DNA of 8,242 nt from Bacteroidota bacterium (GTDB lineage: Bacteria; Bacteroidota; Bacteroidia; NS11-12g; UBA9320), in NCBI GenBank assembly GCA_003485825.1, contig DNHN01000245.1, positions 1-8,242 on the forward strand, given 5' to 3'. The notes under the pieces are model-generated. The model had not been told where the DNA came from. It was given only the letters and a program-made list of their open reading frames with translations, and searched no databases. Made by a program: the position numbers and the translations under genes. This document shows, one piece after another, positions 1 through 6,268 of this stretch (position 1 is the first letter of the stretch; each line of letters opens with the position of its first letter).

Positions 1-205
1 GTTTGAGCGTTTTGTAATTATCGTAACTTCTCTTCACAGAGATTTCTTACCAAGTAGCTGGGTAATGTATCACGCTACGTGGGTTGAGGTAGGTATATTC
101 TTGGGAACATTTGGATTGTTCTTCACCTGCTTCTTTTTGTTCGCTAAATTCTTGCCAGTAATCAATATGGCTGAAGTTAAAACCATCATAAAAGACACAG
201 AGTAA
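1..205 (+). CDS. actC: ActC, C-terminal end (NrfD-like membrane subunit of alternative complex III), 5' truncated by window edge
   Basis: An open frame runs from base 2 to a TAA at 203-205 and gives the last 67 residues of a membrane protein. It begins [20 protein letters not shown], a stretch I recognise from the C-terminus of ActC in Bacteroidota. A hydrophobic helix follows ([24 protein letters not shown]), then a short polar tail containing MAEVKTI. ActC is the large NrfD/PsrC-type integral membrane subunit of the quinol:cytochrome c oxidoreductase ACIII and contributes to the quinol site and possibly to proton translocation; that role is family knowledge. The start lies outside the window. 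actD begins one base after the stop, so the genes are almost certainly co-transcribed and translationally coupled. Confidence 0.9.
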   Translation, partial: FERFVIIVTSLHRDFLPSSWVMYHATWVEVGIFLGTFGLFFTCFFLFAKFLPVINMAEVKTIIKDTE

Positions 206-206
206 C

Positions 207-815
207 ATGATTGATAAAAGTATTTTATTAGATGATAAGAAGTTTACTGTAGGCATCTTTGATGACTCAGACAAGCTACTACACGCCGTAGGTACACTAA
301 AAAAGAAAGGTGTAAAGATATTCGATTGCTACACTCCTTTCCCTGTTCACCATTTAGACAAGGCGTTAGGATATGAAAGAACCAATATCACTATAGGTGC
401 ATTCTTATGTGGGATGTTAGGATCACTTACCGGTTTCACCTTAGCATACTCTATGAACGTAGTAGACTGGCCAATGATAATCGGTGGAAAACCACAAGAT
501 ATCTCTGTTTTTACCAGTTTTATTCCGGTAATATTTGAGCTTACTATTTTATTCACAGCCTTTGGTATGGTTATCTTATTCTTTGCTAGAAGCCGAATGA
601 TTCACGGTATCAAGGAAGACTTACTATCGAGAAGACAAACAGATGATCATATGGTCATTGCTATTGATAATGCTGAGTCTCAGGACTTGTCCAATAGCGA
701 AATCCAATCTTTGTTAACTAGTGAAGGAGCTATAGAAGTAGATGGTGCTCGTGAGTCCTTTAATACTTCTCTTACCGATGAAGAGAACCTTGTACAAAAA
801 TTAATGACGCAATAA
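207..815 (+). CDS. actD: ActD, DUF3341 membrane subunit of alternative complex III
   Basis: This is a 202-residue protein of the DUF3341 (ActD) family. The N-terminal soluble part (about residues 10-58) has the family pattern of an FDD-containing strand, a KKKGVKIFDCYTPFPVH segment and a short amphipathic stretch. Two transmembrane helices follow at about 60-82 and 98-127, giving a hairpin in the inner membrane. ActD packs against ActC/ActF in the known ACIII structures and binds no cofactor. The C-terminus beyond about residue 145 is a polar, acidic tail, somewhat longer than I expect for the family (usually about 175 residues). The ATG at 207 is one base after the actC stop and actE starts four bases after this gene ends, so the operon is tightly packed. 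No Shine-Dalgarno is visible, which is normal in this phylum. Confidence 0.93.
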   Translation: MIDKSILLDDKKFTVGIFDDSDKLLHAVGTLKKKGVKIFDCYTPFPVHHLDKALGYERTNITIGAFLCGMLGSLTGFTLAYSMNVVDWPMIIGGKPQDISVFTSFIPVIFELTILFTAFGMVILFFARSRMIHGIKEDLLSRRQTDDHMVIAIDNAESQDLSNSEIQSLLTSEGAIEVDGARESFNTSLTDEENLVQKLMTQ

Positions 816-819
816 TCCG

Positions 820-1521
820 ATGAAACTAAACAATATATTAAAGTACGGAATTATCCTTGGCATCCCAGCTCTCAGCATGGTGTCTTGTGTAAGCTCTGGA
901 GATAATCCGGGTATTGAGTATGCACCTAACATGTATATCTCTCAAGCTTATGAACCATTTAGTCAAGAAAAGAAGTTTGATAATAATCCAAATGGAATGA
1001 CGATGAGAATGCCGGTAAAAGGCACCGTAGCTCGTGGTCAAGCTTCATTCATTTATCCTAACCCAAATACTGGTGATGGATATGCTATTAGTGCTGATTA
1101 TAAACCTTGGATTGCTGCTACAGAAGATAATGTAGCTGAAGGCGAGCGATTATACAATATCTACTGCTGGTCTTGTCATGGTAAGAAGGGTAAAAATGAT
1201 GGACCTATTTTTAAATCTAAAAAAATACCCGCTCCATCTTGGCCAGACTACCAGTCTGATTATATCAAAGAATTACCTGTAGGAAAGGCATATCATACCG
1301 TTACTTATGGGAAAGGTCTAATGGGATCTCACGCATTTATGCTCAATCCAGAGGAGAGATGGAAAGTAATCCATTATGTAAAATCACTCGCTTTCGGAGA
1401 TGCATTTACCTATGCTGAGCCTAATGCAAATCTCATTTCTTTAGATGAAGCTATGGGCACCAATAACAACACTAGCTTGGATAGCCAGGCTACTGGAACA
1501 GTAGAACTCGAAACTTTATAA
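820..1521 (+). CDS. actE: ActE, monoheme cytochrome c lipoprotein subunit of alternative complex III
   Basis: This is a 233-residue exported protein. Residues 1-22 form a lipoprotein signal peptide (charged start, hydrophobic core GIILGIPALSM) followed by Cys23 in the context MVSC, a loose lipobox typical of Bacteroidota. A cytochrome c domain covers about residues 103-192, with the single heme-attachment motif CWSCH at 116-120. Met168, in GKGLMGSHAF, is the probable sixth heme ligand, and the closing helix contains PEERWKVIHYVKSL. In ACIII, ActE is the monoheme periplasmic cytochrome that passes electrons from ActA/ActB towards the acceptor. The last 40 or so residues are a polar, Asn/Thr-rich tail of unknown role. 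The gene sits four bases after actD and 19 bases before actF. Confidence 0.94.
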   Translation: MKLNNILKYGIILGIPALSMVSCVSSGDNPGIEYAPNMYISQAYEPFSQEKKFDNNPNGMTMRMPVKGTVARGQASFIYPNPNTGDGYAISADYKPWIAATEDNVAEGERLYNIYCWSCHGKKGKNDGPIFKSKKIPAPSWPDYQSDYIKELPVGKAYHTVTYGKGLMGSHAFMLNPEERWKVIHYVKSLAFGDAFTYAEPNANLISLDEAMGTNNNTSLDSQATGTVELETL

Positions 1522-1540
1522 CTAAACGAAACTTAATACA

Positions 1541-2962
1541 ATGGGACACCATATCATAAAAGAAGTATCGCAAGAAAAATTTGTATTCACAGGGAGAGCT
1601 AAGATGGTTGCCATCGGGCTTTTCCTAATAGGAGCTATACTAGCAGGTGTAGGAGCTATGGATGTGAAGAACAATTGGGACAGTATCGGCCAACATGCTA
1701 CAGAAGATGTGCACACTGAAGAGGCTGCAGAGGCTCACGAAGATGCTGGTCATAACGATCATCATGCTACATTGGCTGACGCTAATCCACACGCAGAGGA
1801 TGGACATACTGAAACTGCTCACGGTGAAGAAGCTCACGGTGATCACCACGCTCCTACTTGGATGAACAGAGTTTGGGCTAATCTACTTATGAATAGCTAT
1901 TACTTCTGGTTATTCTCAGTAGCTGCTATATTTTTCATAGCAGTAAACTATGTTGCTAATGCAGGATGGGCTGTTATGCTGAAAAGGGTAATGGAAGCTC
2001 AGAGTGCTTACCTCTTAATAGGATCGATTCTATTGGTCGGAATCATACTTGGAGCTAAAGATACACTTTACCATTGGGTACAGTACTTTCACAGTGCAGC
2101 CGCAGGTGATGAATCTGCAGCTGGATACGATGCTATTTTGGAAAGTAAAGCCTGGTTGCTTAATAACACCTCTATTTTCTTCTTCATACCTTTCGTACTT
2201 ATAGTATGGATACTTATTCGTATGAAACTAAGAAGAAACAGTGTAGCAGAAGATGAAAACAAAGGGCTTAGTATGTTCAAGAACTCTACTCGTTGGTCTG
2301 CAGGATTTATATTCTTCTTTGCATTCTCATTCTCAGCGCTTTCGTGGTTAATCATAATGAGTATAGACGCTCATTGGTATTCTACGATGTTCTCTGTATA
2401 TAATTTTGCTATATCCTTCGTAACTGGACTATCTGTAATGATGGTTATTGTGCAATACTTGAAAGCTAAAGGGTATATGGAAATGGTATCTGACGAGGTC
2501 GTTCACGATTTAGGTAAATTTATGTTTGCATTCTGTATCTTCTGGGGTTATATATTTTTAAGTCAGTGGTTACTTATATGGTACACGAACCTTCCTGAGG
2601 AGACGGTATACTTTGCAGCTAGACTAGAAGGCGGATACAAAACGCTATTCGCAGTAAATATATTTATGTGCTTCTTAGCTCCATTCCTTGTCCTTATGAT
2701 GAGAAATGCTAAGCGTTCACCTAAAGTACTATTGACAGCAGCAGCAGTAATCTTAATCGGGCACTGGGTAGATACTTATTTACTTATTATGCCAGGAACT
2801 GTTGGAGATAAAGCAGGAATTGGAATGTTAGAAATAGGAACTACTATGGCATTTGCAGGAATATTTATTTACGTGGTACTTAATTCATTAAGTAAAGCGA
2901 ATATGTATCCTATCAATCACCCATACGTACTAGAGTCTGCAAACCACGACGTTGGACCATAA
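1541..2962 (+). CDS. actF: ActF, multi-spanning membrane subunit of alternative complex III, with His-rich N-terminal segment
   Basis: This is a 473-residue integral membrane protein with about ten predicted helices, at roughly residues 21-40, 117-139, 156-172, 211-228, 254-273, 282-307, 325-347, 368-387, 396-417 and 427-450. The layout and the segment SIDAHWYSTMFSVYNF (274-289) match ActF, the shorter NrfD-like paralogue of ActC that forms the membrane core of ACIII with ActC and ActD. Between helices 1 and 2 lies a hydrophilic segment with 12 histidines between residues 52 and 103, alternating with Glu, Asp and Ala. I recall similar His-rich stretches in other flavobacterial ActF proteins, so this may be a lineage trait that binds metal or buffers protons; that is inference. 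It is the last gene of the operon: a strong terminator begins 17 bases after its stop. The ATG at 1541 is supported by the helix just downstream and by spacing from actE. Confidence 0.92.
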   Translation: MGHHIIKEVSQEKFVFTGRAKMVAIGLFLIGAILAGVGAMDVKNNWDSIGQHATEDVHTEEAAEAHEDAGHNDHHATLADANPHAEDGHTETAHGEEAHGDHHAPTWMNRVWANLLMNSYYFWLFSVAAIFFIAVNYVANAGWAVMLKRVMEAQSAYLLIGSILLVGIILGAKDTLYHWVQYFHSAAAGDESAAGYDAILESKAWLLNNTSIFFFIPFVLIVWILIRMKLRRNSVAEDENKGLSMFKNSTRWSAGFIFFFAFSFSALSWLIIMSIDAHWYSTMFSVYNFAISFVTGLSVMMVIVQYLKAKGYMEMVSDEVVHDLGKFMFAFCIFWGYIFLSQWLLIWYTNLPEETVYFAARLEGGYKTLFAVNIFMCFLAPFLVLMMRNAKRSPKVLLTAAAVILIGHWVDTYLLIMPGTVGDKAGIGMLEIGTTMAFAGIFIYVVLNSLSKANMYPINHPYVLESANHDVGP

Positions 2963-2979
2963 GATTCACACGAACTAGT

Positions 2980-3015
2980 AAAAAGGCTTTGAACAATGTT
3001 CAAAGCCTTTTTTTT
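2980..3015 (+). terminator. Rho-independent terminator closing the act operon
   Basis: A perfect 15-bp stem pairs 2980-2994 (AAAAAGGCTTTGAAC) with 2998-3012 around a three-base AAT loop. Eight consecutive T residues at 3008-3015 overlap the end of the stem. It lies 17 bases past the actF stop and should end the ACIII transcript. The A run on the left arm gives a shorter U tract on the opposite strand, but no minus-strand gene ends here. Confidence 0.93.
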
Positions 3016-3047
3016 GCGCCTTACCGTCTCATGTAACCTAGGATAAC

Positions 3048-3076
3048 TTTAACCTTCATGTTTACAGTTACTTTTG
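3048..3076 (+). promoter_or_regulatory. Candidate Bacteroidota-type promoter for the DUF3365 lipoprotein
   Basis: TACTTTTG at 3069-3076 matches the Bacteroidota -7 consensus TAnnTTTG exactly. A weak -33 candidate (TTT at 3048-3050, consensus TTG) lies 18 bases upstream. Only seven bases separate the box from the ATG at 3084, so a transcript starting just after it would have almost no leader. The position between a terminator and an isolated gene supports a promoter here. The match is short and could be chance. Confidence 0.4.
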
Positions 3077-3083
3077 TTTTACC

Positions 3084-3671
3084 ATGAACAAGCATTTCGT
3101 CTTTACCGTTATAGTAGCGCTCCTATTCGCTTTTATAGGATGCAGCGGTCCCACTAACACTTCCACGACTGAACACAAGCCACCAGTAGACACTGATCTC
3201 CAACTAGGTAAAGAAATAGCACTAGCTACCAAAGCAGTATTGGGTAAACACCTGACCCATGCAATCCAAACAAAAGGTACCGCAGGAGCAGTAGATTTTT
3301 GCAGTTTACAAGCCATATCTCTTACAGACAGTGTGGGTTTTGTAAAGCATGCAAAGGTTTCTCGTTTAAGTGATTTACCACGTAACCCCAATAACTTCGC
3401 TAGTGAACCTTTTTTATCGCAGATAAGCACCTATAAGACACAACTTTTAAATGGAGACAAATTAAATGGGAATAGTATCCTGCATGAGGGTAAAGAATAC
3501 CGCTGCTACCCTATCGTGACTAACGGAATGTGCTTGCAATGCCACGGCAAGAAAGGAACTGACATTGCTCCCGAAACATTGAAGGTGCTAAATGAAAAAT
3601 ATCCCAATGACCTCGCCACTGGATATTCAGCAAATCAGCTACGTGGTATTTGGGTAGTACAAATGAACTAA
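3084..3671 (+). CDS. DUF3365 (Tll0287-like) c-type heme lipoprotein
   Basis: This is a 195-residue exported protein. Residues 1-19 form a lipoprotein signal sequence ending at Cys20 in the context FIGC. The mature part matches the DUF3365/Tll0287-like heme domain: a helical start, a conserved DFCS (Cys73), the family signature RLSDLPRNPNNFAS (about 94-107), the RCYPIV strand (131-136), and one c-type heme motif CLQCH at 140-144. The end, LRGIWVVQM, is also typical. Members are PAS-like heme proteins found alone or fused to signalling domains; a redox or gas-sensing role is suspected but not settled. This copy has no fused signalling domain. It follows the ACIII terminator and so is probably its own transcription unit. 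Its 3' end overlaps the stop of the converging pseudogene by three bases. The ATG at 3084 is the only Met that preserves the signal peptide. Confidence 0.85.
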   Translation: MNKHFVFTVIVALLFAFIGCSGPTNTSTTEHKPPVDTDLQLGKEIALATKAVLGKHLTHAIQTKGTAGAVDFCSLQAISLTDSVGFVKHAKVSRLSDLPRNPNNFASEPFLSQISTYKTQLLNGDKLNGNSILHEGKEYRCYPIVTNGMCLQCHGKKGTDIAPETLKVLNEKYPNDLATGYSANQLRGIWVVQMN

Positions 3672-4405
3672 AACGAGTAGGCAAATCCTGCCGTCACAGC
3701 ACCAAAATGCAGCCAATTTTTCACATAGCCATCACTAGGCCCTGTAGGGTTATTAGACGTACCAACCGCTCCACCACCTAAGTAGCGTAGATTCAAAAAT
3801 CCGTCTACTTCCTTTGTGAGCTTAAGACCTCCACGCAAGCTCGCATCTAAAATAGCTCCCACTATCTCCGTAGTACTCCCATTCAAATAGCTTACTGGAG
3901 CATATATTCCATCCGCTTCAAGCTCTCCATAGGCTTTATCATTAAATAAATAACGGCTTCTGATCTTTAGAGCAGGCACTACACCTAGATCTCGATTGGT
4001 TCTAAAACGTGTGCCATCCAATGATTCAAAAGATATTGTAGTATTTCTCAAGTGTACAGTACCACCTAGTCCTAAGCTCCATTTATCGTTTTTGGGCGTT
4101 ACCTCGCGGAGATAACTGAATCGGGAGAAAGGGAAATTTTACAACAGCTTCACACTACTGGTCACAGGATATACTAAATCATCTACAATCAGATCTTCAT
4201 TGAGGTACACCTGAGACTCTAAGCGTAAAGGCTGTATCAAAAAAATAAATGTATTGCGATTACTTACTTCTAATTCTAAAAATGGTCTGAAAATAGGAAA
4301 CAGCACATCTTAACCGCGCTATCTTTAAGGTCTTCCATATGGCTATTCATTAGAGCTAAAAGTTACATTAAAACCTTCTTTCAATACATAAAAAGCTGAC
4401 AGAGA
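3668..4405 (-). pseudogene. Decayed outer-membrane beta-barrel protein gene
   Basis: Read on the minus strand, the last 156 codons (4138 down to 3668) are intact. They alternate short beta-strands rich in Gly and aromatics (WSLGLGGTVHL, GELEADGIYAP, FLNLRYLGGGAVG) and end in AYSF, the terminal Phe of an outer-membrane barrel. Directly upstream is an in-frame TAA at 4141-4139, but the same frame continues with clearly related sequence (FRPFLELEVSNRNTFIFL, LNEDLIVDDLVYPVTSSVKL) up to 4309. There a second stop coincides with a one-base frame change: the coding sense resumes as MEDLKDSAV (4338-4312). A further one-base shift near 4339-4345 leads to VLKEGFNVTFSSNE (4387-4346). The stop in KLL*NFPF looks like a Tyr codon (TAT to TAA). 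No start codon or signal peptide survives. The protein would be about 240 residues; its function is unknown to me. Assembly or sequencing error could explain one lesion, hardly all three. Confidence 0.75.
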
Positions 4406-4692
4406 CTAATAAACATCAGCTACAACCTAACACTAGCAGAGCATTTCCCCCACTGCTAGCAAAGCTTGTGAAAAATAGTAGCAGTCAGACTCTAAAACTA
4501 GAATAATTATGAGTGATTTTTATAAAGTAGGGAACGGGGTTGAAACACACCGCTATATTAGTGTGCACCTCAATGGTCAAAGACTTACCGGAAAATGAGA
4601 AAGTATCAAATGTGGAGTTTAAGCCAATGTTAGCGATCTAATAATTAAAGTAGAAAGTTCTATTGAGATAGAAAACTCGCTTGGATTCGAGC
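4406..4692. other. Non-coding or fully eroded spacer upstream of the barrel pseudogene
   Basis: No credible gene is visible. On the minus strand one frame is open for 50 codons (4637-4488) without a start codon, and its residues (FDTFSFSGKSLTIEVHTN) have an alternating, barrel-like flavour. This could be a further relic of the same or a neighbouring gene. On the plus strand there is only a 29-codon ATG frame (4509-4598) with no family resemblance. A 7-bp inverted repeat (CTAGCAG at 4433-4439, CTGCTAG at 4453-4459) is present but is not followed by a T run. The stretch also receives the 3' end of the helicase transcript; I see no clear terminator for it. Confidence 0.45.
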
Positions 4693-5931
4693 TTACTTCT
4701 TCTTCCCTTTTTTCTTCTTCTTGACTGGCTCTTGCTTCATCAGCGACTTCCAGTCATCTTTACCATCATCAGCCAGGTCTACAGTTTCAGAGTACTCACC
4801 TTTAGTCACCATAGCGCGCTTAATGGGCACCGTAGTATACTCTTCTATAGCTGACAGGTACTCTTTTTCCTCTTTAGCACAGAAAGAGACGGCTTTTCCC
4901 TTAGCTCTACCTCTACCTGTTCTACCTACACGATGGACGTAGTTTTCGGCTACATCAGGTAAATCATAGTTTACCACAAAGTCGATTCCGTCGATATCTA
5001 TTCCTCTTGCCGTCACATCAGTAGCAATCATTATCCTACATGCTCCTGTACGGAAGGCCAGTAATGCGGTCTCTCTATCATCTTGTTCCTTGTCGCCGTG
5101 AATCGTAAGCGTATCTATATCTGCTCGCTCCATTGCTTTTTTCACCCGCTCTGCTCGCACTTTCGTTCTCACAAAGACTAGAAACTTCTTGTCGCTATTT
5201 TCCTGAAGTAGCCGCTGTAGAAAGAAGCGCTTATCATCCATTTCTACAAAAACCATCTGATGGTCCACATTCTTGCTAACAGGGTCTTTCGGACTTACCT
5301 GTATGCGAATAGCTCCACTACCAACCATCTGGTACGCTTGTTTCTTTATGGTTGGATTAATGGTGGCCGAGAAAAAGAGGGTTTGTCTCCGACCTGGAAT
5401 TTTATCCACTAAATCACTTATATCTTTCGCAAAACCCAAGTCTAGCATATGATCAGCCTCGTCTAACACCAATATTTCCACTTTATTCAACTTCAGGTAT
5501 CCTTGACTCGCTAGGTCAAACATCCTACCTGGGGTACTGACGATAATGTCCATCCCTTCCAGCAATTTGGTGATCTGATGATCTTGCTCCACACCTCCAT
5601 AGATACAGAGAGCTTTCACCTTAGTGTGCACTCCTATCTGATTAAACACCTTAGTGATTTGCTGCGCCAGTTCTCGCGTAGGCGCCATTACGACAACACG
5701 CACTACGCTTCCCTTTTCATTCGACTTATACTTTATCTGCTGTATTTTATCTATGATGGGAATGGCAAATGCGGCAGTCTTACCTGTACCCGTTTGAGCT
5801 ATCGCCAACACGTCTTCTCCTCGCTGTATGTGAGGAATACACTTAAACTGAATATCCGTGGGTCTACGGAAACCCATTTCAAAAAGATTACGTTTTACCT
5901 CTTTGGACAGTCTGTATTCGTCAAATTTCAT
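4693..5931 (-). CDS. rhlE: DEAD-box ATP-dependent RNA helicase, RhlE type
   Basis: This is a 412-residue two-domain RecA-like helicase with all family motifs in order: Q motif GFRRPTDIQ (20-28), motif I AQTGTGKT (45-52), Ia PTRELAQ (84-90), Ib TPGR (133-136), II DEAD (157-160), III SAT (188-190), IV LVFVRT (241-246), V ATDVTARGID (293-302), and VI HRVGRTGRG (323-331). It unwinds short RNA duplexes using ATP, in the cytoplasm, in ribosome assembly or mRNA turnover. The C-terminus is short and ends in a lysine-rich tail (about 404-412), which likely gives non-specific RNA contact, as in RhlE relatives. It is transcribed alone and diverges from the desaturase. The ATG at 5931 is right: the Q motif starts only 20 residues in, and a -7 box lies just upstream. 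The subgroup name is inferred from length and tail. Confidence 0.92.
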   Translation of the reverse strand: MKFDEYRLSKEVKRNLFEMGFRRPTDIQFKCIPHIQRGEDVLAIAQTGTGKTAAFAIPIIDKIQQIKYKSNEKGSVVRVVVMAPTRELAQQITKVFNQIGVHTKVKALCIYGGVEQDHQITKLLEGMDIIVSTPGRMFDLASQGYLKLNKVEILVLDEADHMLDLGFAKDISDLVDKIPGRRQTLFFSATINPTIKKQAYQMVGSGAIRIQVSPKDPVSKNVDHQMVFVEMDDKRFFLQRLLQENSDKKFLVFVRTKVRAERVKKAMERADIDTLTIHGDKEQDDRETALLAFRTGACRIMIATDVTARGIDIDGIDFVVNYDLPDVAENYVHRVGRTGRGRAKGKAVSFCAKEEKEYLSAIEEYTTVPIKRAMVTKGEYSETVDLADDGKDDWKSLMKQEPVKKKKKGKKK

Positions 5932-5938
5932 TGCACTG

Positions 5939-5946
5939 CAAAGGTA
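5939..5946 (-). promoter_or_regulatory. Candidate -7 box of the helicase promoter
   Basis: On the minus strand, TACCTTTG (5946-5939) matches the Bacteroidota -7 consensus TAnnTTTG exactly. Seven bases separate it from the helicase ATG, the same distance as at the DUF3365 gene. No convincing TTG is present at the -33 position. If used, the transcript would carry a leader of only a few bases. Confidence 0.4.
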
Positions 5947-6268
5947 GGAGAAAGTATACGTCTAATTGCCATATAAGATTAGGACTAAAACCATTCCACC
6001 CATTACACCCTACTGGTATGAAATACTGGATTCTCGTGTAACCTGAACAACTCAACTGGCAGAACGAAAGCAAAGCCATTTACTCAAGGACACTTTAGTA
6101 CCCCTACCATCAAAGAGCAAAGAGGCCATCAATATCTTTAAAACACAACCTCTGACACATGTTTTTGCAGTCACATACTTCACTATCCCTATTTATATTC
6201 ACTATTTAGAATCTGAATCTTTCAAAACAACCCCATTAATATTCTTGCATTCCTTACATTCGCGGCGA
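5947..6268. other. Divergent intergenic region between helicase and desaturase
   Basis: About 320 bases without a supportable gene. The composition is A+C rich on the plus strand, and no long hairpin, repeat array or RNA-like fold is apparent by eye. An open frame does run in from 6245 (TTG) into the desaturase, but its first eight residues (HSLHSRR) do not resemble the family start. TACATTCG at 6255-6262 is a one-mismatch version of TAnnTTTG lying six bases before the desaturase ATG, and could be its -7 box. Confidence 0.5.

Noticed and set aside
1691..1852. His-rich segment of actF read as a tandem DNA repeat
   Set aside because: The codons vary and there is no regular period at DNA level, so it is a compositional bias in the protein and not a DNA repeat array.
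3068..3430. 120-codon minus-strand frame opposite the DUF3365 gene
   Set aside because: It lies antisense to a gene with a clear signal peptide, a CXXCH motif and family signatures, and its own translation shows no recognisable domain.
4433..4459. Inverted repeat CTAGCAG / CTGCTAG as a terminator
   Set aside because: The stem is only 7 bp with a 13-base loop and no T run. It is compatible with chance.
4509..4598. 29-codon plus-strand ATG frame in the spacer
   Set aside because: It is too short, shows no family resemblance or promoter, and lies in DNA that appears to be eroding.
5578..5976. 132-codon plus-strand frame opposite the start of the helicase
   Set aside because: It is a shadow of a gene that carries all DEAD-box motifs. 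The protein is Ser/His/Leu-rich without domain features.
6245..6268. TTG start giving an eight-residue longer desaturase
   Set aside because: The added residues (HSLHSRR) do not resemble desaturase N-termini, while the ATG at 6269 gives the expected start and has a candidate -7 box before it.
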